Notes under the pieces: model-generated
Database searches by the model: none
What the model was told of the DNA's origin: nothing
Seen by the model: the letters and a program-made list of their open reading frames with translations, nothing else
Program-made: the position numbers and the translations under genes
Part shown: piece by piece, positions 1 to 18,353 of the stretch
Position numbering within the stretch: the first letter of the stretch is position 1
Layout: each line of letters opens with the position of its first letter
NCBI GenBank assembly: GCA_937967285.1
Contig: CALBSU010000320.1
Span: 1 to 18,353, forward strand
DNA length: 18,353 nucleotides
Source: an uncultured Acidobacteriota bacterium
Lineage (GTDB): Bacteria; Acidobacteriota; Blastocatellia; RBC074
Reading direction: 5' to 3'

Positions 1-957
<957 letters not shown>

Positions 958-965
<8 letters not shown>

Positions 966-1407
966 CTGTATTATCTCTCCCGGATTGTTCGAAGGCCCCC
1001 GGCAGGTCGAAGGACCGGGCCAGCAGATCGCCGCTCACTCTGAACTCAGTATCTCTGGCCTCGACCTCGAATTCAATCTCGCGATAAGCCCGGAAATGCG
1101 AATCTCCGCCCATCCTCTTCCGCAGATAAGAGGCGACGTACTTCCAGCGGAATCTCCACTTGCCGTGAAGGCGATATTGCCTGACGTGCTCGAGTTCGTG
1201 CGAGATCAGCGCGTAAAGAGTCAGCGGATCATCGGGCAGCGACTCGGCATCGAGATAGACCCGATACCCGTCGGTGTAACCGAGCGGCTTTGGAATGACA
1301 TACCACGGTATCCCGTAGTGTATTGTGACCCGGTCGAGCTCGAGTTCCGGGAAATGCGGCTGCAGGATTCTGATCGCTTCCCGCGACAGCCTTTCGGGCG
1401 AACTCAT
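958..1407 (-). CDS. Small HExxH zinc metallopeptidase-like protein
   Basis: 149 aa with the motif HELEHVRQ at residues 70-77, where His70, Glu71 and His74 form a zincin HExxH site. The acidic helix [12 protein letters not shown] (110-121) could supply the third ligand. HELxHVxQ with a basic stretch after it resembles DUF4157-type and related small peptidases. No signal peptide or membrane segment is visible, so it is probably cytoplasmic. I chose the ATG at 1405-1407 because it overlaps the stop of the upstream Fic-like gene as ATGA; an in-frame start at 1425 would add only six residues. The 3' end overlaps the decarboxylase start by 8 bp. Its place between a Fic-fold protein and a decarboxylase suggests a shared job, but the substrate is unknown. 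Confidence 0.72.
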
Positions 1408-2075
1408 GGCGCTTCCCGGCGGCACTCACGCATCGTCCGGGCGAGCATCTCGGCGAAGAGCTCGACCAGCGGCTGCGTCAGCATTCGGAATGCGGCTTCG
1501 ACCGCCTGGCGGTAGCGATCCGACTCTTCGCGGTAGACGACCAGCGACGGCAGTCCGGCGCGCTGAGTGTAGAATCCGGCGGCAAGCAGCGCCGAGAGCT
1601 CCATCTGCGACGTGAACGGATGCAGATCGAGAAGCCTCAGAAAAACGACCGACGACTGTTCGACCGGATGGAGTTCGGCGAAGCTCGGAGTGGAGAACCA
1701 GTCGAAGGCGTTGTCGAGCATCCGCGGGACCAGCACAGCCGGCGCCGGGTCGTGCATCGGATTGAGCGGCAGCGGCTCGGTCCGGCGGATCGGATCATCC
1801 GCGGGCCCGGTCAGCGTCCGGTGCATCTCGATCAACCGGTCGAGATCGAACTCCCCGGCGCGCGCCCATCCCGTCACGCGACGCATCGCATCGAGCAGAC
1901 GGGCGTCATCAGCCGGCCGGCCCTGCAACTGCTCGATCTGCAACCGGTGCATGCGGTCGAGGACCGATTCGCCGCCCGTTGCAAGAGCCTCGCTCCATTC
2001 CCTCTTCTCACCGTCGATCGCCGCCACCCACGATCCGGATGACTTCAGGTTGTCATTGAAAATAGGCAGATCCAT
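1404..2075 (-). CDS. Fic-fold protein with degenerate active-site motif
   Basis: 223 aa. The layout matches Fic (AMP transferase) domains: [10 protein letters not shown] near residues 81-90, an RRTE/PLPL flap-like strand near 97-104, a helix with [18 protein letters not shown] around 132-149, then LHPF at 151-154 followed by a helix and [11 protein letters not shown]. In active Fic enzymes HPF is followed by x(D/E)GNGRxxR, the phosphate-binding loop. Here residues 155-160 read TSQMEL, so the GNGR loop is gone while the catalytic-position His152 remains. AMPylation therefore looks unlikely; a binding, regulatory or altered-chemistry role is inferred. It is the first gene of the three-gene minus-strand operon, and its stop overlaps the next start (ATGA). 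I see no clear Shine-Dalgarno before the ATG. Fold is likely, function unknown. Confidence 0.68.
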   Translation of the reverse strand: MDLPIFNDNLKSSGSWVAAIDGEKREWSEALATGGESVLDRMHRLQIEQLQGRPADDARLLDAMRRVTGWARAGEFDLDRLIEMHRTLTGPADDPIRRTEPLPLNPMHDPAPAVLVPRMLDNAFDWFSTPSFAELHPVEQSSVVFLRLLDLHPFTSQMELSALLAAGFYTQRAGLPSLVVYREESDRYRQAVEAAFRMLTQPLVELFAEMLARTMRECRREAP

Positions 2076-2122
2076 GTTTCACATTTATCCATTAATAATA
2101 CTAACTACTCGGCCCATAGAGT

Positions 2123-2290
2123 AGAAGGGAGATATCGACAGGATTTACAGGATTTGACAGGATTTACAGGATTGATTCAGGGCCATGAAGGGCATTTTGC
2201 CTCGAAATTCCCTGTCGCAGGCAGAAGATTTTCCGATATTATCCTGTAAATCCTGTCAAATCCTGTAAATCCTGTCTGAATTTCCCTTCT
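2123..2290. repeat. Long inverted repeat with tandem ACAGGATTT units (element A)
   Basis: Arms at 2137-2172 and 2241-2276 are perfect reverse complements over 36 bp. After a 6-bp mismatch, an outer 8 bp pairs as well (2123-2130 with 2283-2290). Each arm is two copies of GACAGGATTTACAGGATTT, itself two ACAGGATTT units. The loop is 68 bp and has no gene. It lies between the divergent Fic and HAD operons, close to the Fic start. It could be a mobile or dispersed intergenic repeat, or an RNA/DNA hairpin. Unlike the other four hairpins here, the unit is 9-10 bp rather than 7 bp. Confidence 0.9.
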
Positions 2291-2438
2291 GATCCTCAGG
2301 GCTGAGCAATTACGAATGATAACGATTTAAAATAATCCACAAAGTTCACAAACACAAAGACGGGCCGGACGACAAGCTCCCTCAGGACCGGATCGACGCT
2401 TCAAAGCGTATCACACGGCGCGGACGGAGGCTGATCCA
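2291..2438. other. Intergenic stretch with no recognisable gene
   Basis: No credible coding frame is seen. It holds a degenerate CACAAAG-type tandem stretch at about 2337-2359 and a small ACGCT/AGCGT stem near 2396-2410. The 48 bp between element A and the Fic-like start (2076-2122) are AT-rich with TATTAT on the minus strand, but I cannot find a convincing -35 partner. Confidence 0.4.
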
Positions 2439-2466
2439 TTGAGAGTTGTCGCGAATAGAGTATAAT
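2439..2466 (+). promoter_or_regulatory. Sigma70-type promoter for the HAD-aldolase-bshC operon
   Basis: TTGAGA at 2439-2444 (five of six to the -35 consensus), a 16-bp spacer, and a perfect TATAAT at 2461-2466. The expected transcript start near 2473 leaves only about 10 nt before the ATG at 2483, with no Shine-Dalgarno, so the first gene would be translated from a very short leader. Confidence 0.65.
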
Positions 2467-2482
2467 TCGGGACTTGAAAAGC

Positions 2483-3148
2483 ATGTCAACCATCAGATCA
2501 TCACGCACAATCGACGCTGTCCTGTTCGATCTCGACGGCACCATCGCCGATACGTTTCCGACGGTTCTGCGGATATTCAACCGGCTGATGGTCGAGCGGA
2601 CCGGGCGCATCTGGAGACTGGAGGAGCTGATCCCTTACTTCGGTCCGCCTGAAACTCTTATGTTCAGCAGGATGTTTCCGGAAGACGAGGGGCGTGCCGT
2701 ATCGGAGGCTTTCTTCGAGATGAGCCGGGCCGACGGAGACGATATCCGGCCGTTCGACGGGATCCGCGAGCTTCTCGAGGAACTTCGCGAATCCGGGATC
2801 AGGCTCGGCGTATACAGCGGAGCCAGTACGGAAGCCGCACGTATCCGCACAAGCCACGCCGGACTTCTCGATTACTTCGAGGAGATCATCGGCGGGGACA
2901 TGGTCGATAACCATAAGCCGCATCCGGATGGCGTAAGTCTGCTGATCGAGCGTTTCGGAGTCGATCCGGGAAGAGCGGTCTATATCGGCGACATGGTCTC
3001 TGATATAGCTGCCGGCCGCGGTGCGGGCGCAAGGACCATCGCCGTAACCTGGGGCGCGGGAACGGTTGAAGAACTAACTGATGCCGGTCCGAACCATCTG
3101 GCGAAAGATCCGGCTGCGCTGGCAAACATAATTAAATCAAATATTTGA
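2483..3148 (+). CDS. HAD-superfamily phosphatase, phosphoglycolate phosphatase-like
   Basis: 221 aa, cytoplasmic. HAD motif I is [10 protein letters not shown] with nucleophile Asp16 and acid/base Asp18. Motif II is the Ser in VYSGAST, motif III is Lys145 in HKPHPD, and motif IV is GDMVSD with Asp170 and Asp174. The helical cap between motifs I and II and the overall length fit the Gph/PpaX/beta-phosphoglucomutase branch. Substrate specificity in this branch cannot be read from motifs, so phosphoglycolate or pyrophosphate are only candidates. I chose the ATG at 2483; a TTG at 2474 would add three residues but sits at the predicted transcript start. The next gene begins 16 bp after its stop, so the two are probably cotranscribed. 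Confidence 0.85.
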   Translation: MSTIRSSRTIDAVLFDLDGTIADTFPTVLRIFNRLMVERTGRIWRLEELIPYFGPPETLMFSRMFPEDEGRAVSEAFFEMSRADGDDIRPFDGIRELLEELRESGIRLGVYSGASTEAARIRTSHAGLLDYFEEIIGGDMVDNHKPHPDGVSLLIERFGVDPGRAVYIGDMVSDIAAGRGAGARTIAVTWGAGTVEELTDAGPNHLAKDPAALANIIKSNI

Positions 3149-3164
3149 AGAAGAACTGTAAACT

Positions 3165-4121
3165 ATGTCACTTAATCTTCAGGGTATCATCGCAGCGTTG
3201 CCGACGCCGTTCTCGGAGGACGGCGAGGTGGATCGGGACAAGCTGAGAAGCAATCTGGACTACTGGAACCGGACCGATCTGCTCGGTTATCTGATCCTCG
3301 GGTCGACGGGAGAATTCCCTCACCTGACGATCGAGGAGAAACTCGAGGTCATCGAGACCACGAAACAGGGGATGTCTCCCGAGAAGCTGCTGCTGGTCGG
3401 CACCGGCGAGCTTTCGACGCGGCAGACGATCGAGATGACCCGGCGTGCGCACGAATACGGAGCCGACGGCGCGGTCGTGGTGACGCCCTTCTATTACAAG
3501 AAGGTCCTCAACGACGAGCAGCACGAGGCCCATTACCTGCGCATCGCGGACGCGTCGCCGATGCCGGTCATGATCTACATGATTCCGCAGTTCTCGGGCG
3601 TCTATCTTCTGCCTGAGACTGTGGCAAAGCTGGCCGAGCACGAGAACATCGTCGGCCTGAAGGAGAGTTCGGCGGATCTGGCGGCGCTCAAGGACATCTT
3701 CCGCGAGGTGAAGAGCAACGACTTCAAGGTCATGATCGGCGGGCCGTCGATCTACACGCAGGGACTCGAAGCCGGGGCGAGCGGCGCGATCTTCGCCATC
3801 GCATCGCTTGCGCCGAACGCATGCCTCGAGATCGAGCATGCCTACCGGCACGGCAACTATGAGTTCGCCGAGAAGCTGCAGAACCGACTGACGGCGCTGG
3901 CCAAGGCGACCGCGGTCAAGGGCGTCGGGCATCTCAAGGCGGCGATGGATATGGTCGGGTTGTACGGCTTCCTGCCGCGTTCTCCGCTGCCAGTGCCGTC
4001 GGAAGTGGATCTGGATGAGATCGACCGGGCTCTCGAGGAGAGCGGTTTCTTCGAGCGGAGCGAGGACGGCCGGATGTGGATCGAAAAACAGAACTATTTT
4101 ATGACCGAGTTCGCCGACTGA
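3165..4121 (+). CDS. DapA-family aldolase, resembling 4-hydroxy-2-oxoglutarate aldolase
   Basis: 318-aa class I TIM-barrel aldolase of the dihydrodipicolinate synthase/N-acetylneuraminate lyase family. Visible are the carboxylate-binding GSTGE (46-50), the catalytic Tyr138 in IYMIPQ, and the Schiff-base Lys166 in GLKESSAD. From memory, [17 protein letters not shown], the following STRQTIEMT and VVTPFYYK, and [13 protein letters not shown] look more like eukaryotic HOGA1 than bacterial DapA. The reaction would then be cleavage of 4-hydroxy-2-oxoglutarate to pyruvate and glyoxylate; this is inference. A sugar-acid aldolase or DapA itself are alternatives. The C-terminal 25 residues or so after ERSEDGRMW are extra for the family. 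It lies between the HAD gene and bshC with short spacers. Confidence 0.8.
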   Translation: MSLNLQGIIAALPTPFSEDGEVDRDKLRSNLDYWNRTDLLGYLILGSTGEFPHLTIEEKLEVIETTKQGMSPEKLLLVGTGELSTRQTIEMTRRAHEYGADGAVVVTPFYYKKVLNDEQHEAHYLRIADASPMPVMIYMIPQFSGVYLLPETVAKLAEHENIVGLKESSADLAALKDIFREVKSNDFKVMIGGPSIYTQGLEAGASGAIFAIASLAPNACLEIEHAYRHGNYEFAEKLQNRLTALAKATAVKGVGHLKAAMDMVGLYGFLPRSPLPVPSEVDLDEIDRALEESGFFERSEDGRMWIEKQNYFMTEFAD

Positions 4122-4156
4122 AGAGTGGCAACCGGTCGCGGGAGAAGAGCCATTAA

Positions 4157-6729
<2,573 letters not shown>

Positions 6730-6749
<20 letters not shown>

Positions 6750-7188
6750 TCAGACTCCTCCATTCGTTCGCCGGGATGATTCGATCGAGCCGGCCGGCAT
6801 CCGGATCGCCGACCGGCGTGCAGGAGATCAGCCGGTCCGTCTCATAGACCTCCGATGGACTCCGCTCCATGATCAGCGACAATGCTCCGGTGCGGCACCT
6901 CAGCACGTAGGCGACAACGGCGTCGCGATGCTGGTCGAAATCCTGGTACTTCTGCGCGTCCTCCCAGCGGTACTCCTCGATCGCGCCGAAGAACTCCCTG
7001 AGCCGGGCCGCCCGGTCGTCTTCAAGCACGGTCACCGCAAAGAGCGCGTAAAAGTGCTGATCGAAATTCCCCTCGCACGAAGGACAGCGCTGCAGCATCC
7101 GGCAAAGCTCCATCGCCGTCACATCGCCCGGCGCGTCGAGCGCCAGCTTCCCGCTGACTCTGTTCCACCATCTCCTGATGCTCTTCAC
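6730..7188 (-). CDS. Unrecognised 152-aa cytoplasmic protein cotranscribed with LysR regulator
   Basis: I do not recognise a family. The protein starts with a basic helix ([14 protein letters not shown]), has one CPSC pair around residues 35-38, an acidic helical middle ([19 protein letters not shown]), and no signal peptide or membrane span. A single CxxC could be a redox or half metal site, but no second pair is present. The GTG start at 7188 is supported by GGGAGG just upstream (only 3 nt spacing) and by the promoter about 20 bp further out. The TGA stop lies inside the regulator gene (20-bp overlap), so the two are translationally coupled. Base composition is like its neighbours. It could be a partner or sensor for the regulator, but nothing in the sequence proves that. 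Confidence 0.65.
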
Positions 7189-7210
7189 ACGCCTCCCGAA
7201 CCCACGAATG

Positions 7211-7239
7211 ATGATAAAAAATTTTTATGGAAATGTAAA
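7211..7239 (-). promoter_or_regulatory. Promoter for the 152-aa protein/LysR operon
   Basis: On the minus strand: TTTACA (7239-7234), a 17-bp AT-rich spacer, and TATCAT (7216-7211), each five of six to consensus. The expected start near 7204 gives a leader of about 16 nt that contains the GGGAGG ribosome site before the GTG at 7188. Confidence 0.6.
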
Positions 7240-7252
7240 TATTATAAACTTC
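7230..7252. promoter_or_regulatory. Imperfect dyad between divergent promoters, possible LysR box
   Basis: A 23-bp AT-rich imperfect dyad with outer GAA/TTC half-sites (seven of eleven positions symmetric) and a T-N11-A spacing inside it. It overlaps the -35 of the minus-strand promoter and touches that of the leuA promoter, where an LTTR would be expected to bind. In AT-rich sequence this could be chance. Confidence 0.25.
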
Positions 7253-7279
7253 ACAGGGCAAAGGGGCTGATGCTATGAT
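7250..7279 (+). promoter_or_regulatory. Extended -10 promoter for the leu operon
   Basis: TTCACA at 7250-7255, an 18-bp spacer, and TATGAT at 7274-7279 preceded by TGC, which makes an extended -10. The inferred transcript start near 7286 leaves a leader of about 100 nt before leuA. That leader has no Leu-rich small frame and no obvious intrinsic terminator, so I see no attenuator here. Confidence 0.6.
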
Positions 7280-7388
7280 GCTTGAATCTGCGGGCGGTGT
7301 CCATTAAAAAGCGGCAGAAGCCGAAATCCCCGAAGATAGTCATCATAAAGATTCCTTAAGGTCACAAACCAAGGAAGGAGAACTGAGC

Positions 7389-8957
<1,569 letters not shown>

Positions 8958-8984
8958 TCGAGATCGAAGAACGGAGCAATAAAC

Positions 8985-10247
<1,263 letters not shown>

Positions 10248-10259
10248 AAAGTGTCAGGT

Positions 10260-10385
10260 AAGAAGAAGTTGCCAGTTTCCAGTTGCCAGTTTCCAGTACC
10301 TTTCTGCGGGGCTCACTTGATTCTGAACTGAGACATTGGGACAAATCACTGGCAACTGGCAACTGGAAACTGGAAACTTCTTCTT
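10260..10385. repeat. Heptamer hairpin between leuC and leuD (element C)
   Basis: Arms 10260-10297 and 10348-10385 match as reverse complements at 36 of 38 positions, with a 50-nt loop. The left arm is AAGAAGA, then AGTTGCC and AGTTTCC alternating twice, then AGT. Immediately after it, a 16-bp unit CTTCTTACTGGAAACT occurs twice in direct orientation (10380-10395 and 10397-10412). The element begins 13 bp after the leuC stop and ends about 50 bp before the leuD start. It is not followed by a T-run, so it need not terminate transcription. Confidence 0.9.
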
Positions 10386-10433
10386 ACTGGAAACTACTTC
10401 TTACTGGAAACTTCTTCAAACCGGGAACTAAAA

Positions 10434-10949
10434 ATGTCTCAACTTGAAATGACGCTCAAAGGCAAGGCGCACGTTTACGAGCGTGCTCACATCAACACGG
10501 ACGAGATCATTCCGGCGCGATACCTCAACGTGCATGAGGAGGCCGAGCTGGCGAAACACGCGATGGAGGACATCGACCAGGATTTCGTCAATCGCGTCAG
10601 GCCGGGGGATCTGGTCTTCGCGGGTGACAACTTCGGCTGCGGATCATCGCGCGAGCACGCCGTCTGGGCGCTGCGCGGGGCCGGCATCAAGGCGGTCATC
10701 GCGAAGAGTTACGCGCGGATCTTCTTCCGCAACGCGATCAACAACGGATTTCTGGCGATCGAATGTCCGGAGGCTGTCGATGCGGTGCAGAACGGCGACG
10801 AGGTCGAGCTCGACCTGGCGGCCGGCGTGATGCGCAACCTGACGCGCGGTTCGGAAGCCAGGTTCGTGCCGTTGAGCGATTTCGCGCGCGAGCTGATCGA
10901 GGACGGCGGACTGCTGCCACATATTCAGAAAAAGGCCGCGCGCAAGTAA
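10434..10949 (+). CDS. leuD: 3-isopropylmalate dehydratase small subunit LeuD
   Basis: 171 aa, the short archaeal-type LeuD that matches the short LeuC. It supplies the swivelling lid of the dehydratase. The signature is [12 protein letters not shown] (22-33), [18 protein letters not shown] (about 65-82, substrate-binding loop), and [17 protein letters not shown]. Because short LeuCD pairs are often promiscuous, one LeuCD here may serve both the isopropylmalate and citramalate branches; that is inference supported by the cimA gene downstream. The ATG at 10434 has only a weak GGGA 8 nt upstream; ATG 10449 would shorten the product by five residues. The 186-bp spacer to leuC, filled by a hairpin, is unusual for two subunits of one enzyme. 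Confidence 0.94.
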   Translation: MSQLEMTLKGKAHVYERAHINTDEIIPARYLNVHEEAELAKHAMEDIDQDFVNRVRPGDLVFAGDNFGCGSSREHAVWALRGAGIKAVIAKSYARIFFRNAINNGFLAIECPEAVDAVQNGDEVELDLAAGVMRNLTRGSEARFVPLSDFARELIEDGGLLPHIQKKAARK

Positions 10950-10960
10950 TCGGAATTCAT

Positions 10961-10990
10961 CCACGAAGGGACACGAAGGGGCGCGAAGTT
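10961..10990. repeat. Imperfect tandem decamer (CCACGAAGGG type)
   Basis: Three head-to-tail 10-mers, CCACGAAGGG, ACACGAAGGG and GCGCGAAGTT, lie between leuD and leuB. A more degenerate relative (CCACAAAG, TTCACAAA, CACAAAG) sits at about 2337-2359. This looks like another dispersed intergenic repeat class; no function is visible. Confidence 0.45.
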
Positions 10991-11016
10991 TTTGCGCGTT
11001 CTGAAAATATCCATCC

Positions 11017-12069
<1,053 letters not shown>

Positions 12070-12081
12070 CCGGATAAGCGT

Positions 12082-12101
12082 TTTTTATCGGCCGATAAAA
12101 A
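12082..12101. promoter_or_regulatory. Perfect 20-bp palindrome between leuB and the ilv promoter
   Basis: TTTTTATCGGCCGATAAAAA is its own reverse complement. It has no loop and no trailing T-run, so it is not a good intrinsic terminator. It lies 12 bp after the leuB stop and just upstream of the ilv -35 box, which suits an operator or activator site. The binding protein is unknown. Confidence 0.55.
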
Positions 12102-12109
12102 GATTTAAG

Positions 12110-12139
12110 TGGACGTTCGGAAGAACGATGCCATATACT
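12110..12139 (+). promoter_or_regulatory. Candidate promoter for the ilv leader transcript
   Basis: TGGACG at 12110-12115 (four of six), an 18-bp spacer and TATACT at 12134-12139 (five of six). A CGTTC-GGAA-GAACG dyad (12114-12127) lies in the spacer and could be an operator. The expected start near 12146 would place the leader-peptide ATG about 50 nt downstream. Confidence 0.45.
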
Positions 12140-12194
12140 GCGGTGGCTTTCGAGGAGGCGACGCCACACCGGCGCGCCGATTCCGATACATCGT

Positions 12195-12344
12195 ATGTCC
12201 AATCGTCGTTCACAACTCGCCACTTTCAATTCGCCGATCGCGGAGCGCTTCGTTGCGCCTGGTCTGCGGACTGTAATCAATGTCGTATCGATTCTGATCG
12301 TAATCATTATTCGAGTATCAACGCTCGCTGAAAGGGCAACCTGA
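12195..12344 (+). CDS. Branched-chain leader peptide (ilv attenuator sensor)
   Basis: A 49-codon frame, ATG 12195 to TGA 12342-12344. Residues 27-44 read VINVVSILIVIIIRVSTL: 13 of 18 are Ile, Val or Leu (six Ile, five Val, two Leu), including three Ile codons in a row. This is the hallmark of an ilv operon leader peptide, in which a ribosome stalls when Ile-, Val- or Leu-tRNA is short of charge. The peptide is longer than the enterobacterial 32 aa, and its first 26 residues are ordinary. No strong Shine-Dalgarno precedes the ATG, so the exact start is uncertain, but I found no other ATG or GTG in this frame before the Ile/Val run. The stop lies 24 nt before the terminator stem. A chance frame is possible but unlikely given the adjoining RNA structures. 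Confidence 0.8.
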   Translation: MSNRRSQLATFNSPIAERFVAPGLRTVINVVSILIVIIIRVSTLAERAT

Positions 12345-12382
12345 ACCGACGAAAGGATCGTAAGTTCAAAACCCCGGCGAGC
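12323..12382 (+). promoter_or_regulatory. Predicted antiterminator of the ilv attenuator
   Basis: GCTCGCTG (12323-12330) can pair with CGGCGAGC (12375-12382) with one G-U, and GGG (12334-12336) with CCC (12372-12374) across an AAA bulge. This encloses a small stem (TGAAC 12342-12346 with GTTCA 12364-12368). The 3' strand overlaps the 5' arm of the terminator, so the two folds exclude each other. The 5' strand sits in the leader-peptide codons just after the Ile/Val run, so a ribosome stalled there would leave it free, while one at the stop codon would cover it. Confidence 0.6.
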
Positions 12383-12404
12383 AGACAAGCCCGCCGGGGT
12401 TTTT
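12368..12404 (+). terminator. Intrinsic terminator (attenuator) upstream of ilvB
   Basis: AAAACCCCGGCG (12368-12379) pairs perfectly with CGCCGGGGTTTT (12392-12403) around a 12-nt loop, followed by one more T and then CATTT. This is a GC-rich stem with a T-run, placed between the leader peptide and ilvB. The unpaired U-tail is short, since most of it can also pair with the A's. Confidence 0.82.
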
Positions 12405-12457
12405 CATTTCCGACCGGAGAAGGCCGGTCGTCAAACAAGGACTGAGGTAGATCGTTT

Positions 12458-14161
<1,704 letters not shown>

Positions 14162-14183
14162 GCGCCGTTAACACTGGAACAGA

Positions 14184-14732
<549 letters not shown>

Positions 14733-14778
14733 ACGAAAGCAACACCCAACACGCAAGCGCTAAAGGAGCCTTCATTAA

Positions 14779-15795
<1,017 letters not shown>

Positions 15796-15797
15796 CC

Positions 15798-15899
<102 letters not shown>

Positions 15900-15905
15900 T
15901 AGACA

Positions 15906-15925
15906 GCGGCGCGTGCACGCGCCGC
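15906..15925. repeat. Perfect GC-only 20-bp palindrome before the DUF4410-like gene
   Basis: GCGGCGCGTGCACGCGCCGC is fully self-complementary apart from needing a loop. It starts 7 bp after element D and ends 9 bp before the ATG at 15935, where it would mask the ribosome site. It could be a fold-back translational block, a protein site, or a dispersed palindrome. Confidence 0.75.
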
Positions 15926-15934
15926 ACTCCTGAA

Positions 15935-16462
15935 ATGATCAAAACATCGATCACAATCATACTGCTCTGTGCCATGCTGCCGGATGCAGCCTCGCAGAAA
16001 CCTCTGGCCGGATACGATATCGTCACGGTCGATTCAGTGACGGTCGAGAAATCGGTCGAGAAGTTCCCCGCCGGCTACGACACACAGATCCAGGAGAAGA
16101 TCGTCGACGAACTTCGTAAAAAGAAGGTCTTCCCTGAAGTGATCAATGCCCTGCTTGAAATGAGCGCCCCAACCCCGGCGAAGCCCCTCAAACGGGCGAT
16201 CCTCAAAACCCGGATCATCGAATACAAACCCGGAAACCGCGCCCTGCGTTACACGATCGGCTGGGGATCGGGCGCGACGAAGATCAGGGCGAAGTTCACA
16301 TTTCACGATGCCGAAACCGGCAGCGAACTTTTTTCAACCACGCAGCAGGGCAAGTTCCTCGGATTCGTCAACATTTACGGTCCGGGCAGAAATCACTCCG
16401 CGAGCGAATCCTCGGGCGATCTGGTCGACGCCCTGATCCGTGAGATCAGGAAACAGCGGTGA
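15935..16462 (+). CDS. Secreted DUF4410-like protein
   Basis: 175 aa. A signal peptide is likely: [21 protein letters not shown], with a basic start, a hydrophobic core and a small-residue cleavage region near residue 20. The Cys at 12 is not in a proper lipobox. The pattern [45 protein letters not shown] (split across about 92-137) is that of DUF4410 proteins, which are exported and mostly uncharacterised. It has no obvious link to amino acid synthesis although it sits between ilvC and cimA. No Shine-Dalgarno is visible, and a palindrome blocks the region just upstream. Its TGA overlaps a GTG that could start cimA. Domain naming is from memory. Confidence 0.62.
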   Translation: MIKTSITIILLCAMLPDAASQKPLAGYDIVTVDSVTVEKSVEKFPAGYDTQIQEKIVDELRKKKVFPEVINALLEMSAPTPAKPLKRAILKTRIIEYKPGNRALRYTIGWGSGATKIRAKFTFHDAETGSELFSTTQQGKFLGFVNIYGPGRNHSASESSGDLVDALIREIRKQR

Positions 16463-16482
16463 GAGGTCCGGCAGGAAGCGAT

Positions 16483-18249
<1,767 letters not shown>

Positions 18250-18254
<5 letters not shown>

Positions 18255-18353
18255 CCCCCCTCATCTCATCCAGCATCCGCTGAACTTCCGCCTTCAATTT
18301 ACCCGTCAATTCGGAATAATCGCCTTCAGGCTGGATCGGCTGGCCGAACCGGA
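18250..18353 (-). CDS. C-terminal end of a probable PlsC-type lysophospholipid acyltransferase (partial)
   Basis: The minus strand has an open frame entering from the right edge and ending at TAG (18252-18250). The 33 visible residues include [19 protein letters not shown] and [13 protein letters not shown]. The FGxPI-P followed by a Leu-Thr and an amphipathic helix is the usual C-terminus of 1-acylglycerol-3-phosphate acyltransferases. The catalytic NHx4D box is outside the window, so this is a tentative call. Confidence 0.5.

Noticed and set aside
1404..2075. Frameshifted or dead fic pseudogene
   Set aside because: The frame is intact at normal length with stop/start coupling to the next gene; only the catalytic loop has changed.
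7275..7310. Ten-codon frame as a leuA leader peptide
   Set aside because: It contains only one Leu and starts inside the predicted -10 box, upstream of the expected transcript start.
12128..12331. 67-codon plus-strand frame in the ilv leader
   Set aside because: It overlaps the Ile/Val-rich frame in another phase, has mixed composition and no ribosome site; the 12195-12344 frame explains the region better.
12140..12457. T-box or metabolite riboswitch before ilvB
   Set aside because: No T-box AGGGTGGNACCGCG-like sequence or other known aptamer core was seen; the peptide-based attenuator accounts for the terminator.

Overview
The window is about 18 kb of GC-rich bacterial chromosome with densely packed genes, short spacers and frequent stop/start overlaps. 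The source is probably an uncultured member of a bacillithiol-using phylum; Acidobacteriota is my best guess. The clues are a BshC homologue, short archaeal-type LeuC and LeuD, GC-biased codons, and heptamer-repeat hairpins between genes. No rRNA, tRNA, phage, IS or CRISPR is visible, so the phylum is inference.

Layout. (1) 1-2075, minus strand: a coupled three-gene operon of a Fic-fold protein that has lost its catalytic motif, a small HExxH metallopeptidase, and a PLP-dependent decarboxylase that runs off the left edge. (2) 2076-2482: a divergent spacer with a long perfect inverted repeat and a good sigma70-type promoter. (3) 2483-5788, plus strand: a HAD phosphatase, a DapA/HOGA-family aldolase and bshC. 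(4) 5871-7188, minus strand: an unrecognised 152-aa protein and a LysR-type regulator, divergent from the leucine genes. (5) 7389-12069: leuA-leuC-leuD-leuB. (6) 12070-12457: a leader with a promoter, a 49-codon leader peptide packed with Ile/Val/Leu codons, and mutually exclusive antiterminator and terminator hairpins. (7) 12458-18042: ilvB-ilvN-ilvC, a secreted DUF4410-like protein and cimA. (8) 18250-18353, minus strand: the last codons of a probable PlsC-type acyltransferase.

The genes together encode most of branched-chain amino acid synthesis. CimA makes citramalate from pyruvate and acetyl-CoA. LeuCD and LeuB can carry it to 2-oxobutyrate, which IlvBN and IlvC turn into the isoleucine precursor, so isoleucine can be made without threonine deaminase. 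The same IlvBN and IlvC serve valine, and LeuA feeds LeuCD/LeuB for leucine. Dihydroxyacid dehydratase (ilvD), threonine deaminase (ilvA) and a transaminase (ilvE) are not in the window.

Two things deserve most attention. First, the ilv leader reads as a classical ribosome-mediated attenuator outside the usual proteobacterial setting. Second, four intergenic hairpins are built from different 7-bp units that all follow the pattern AGTNNNN. They sit directly behind bshC, leuC, ilvC and cimA, and two of them run into the stop codons of both converging genes.
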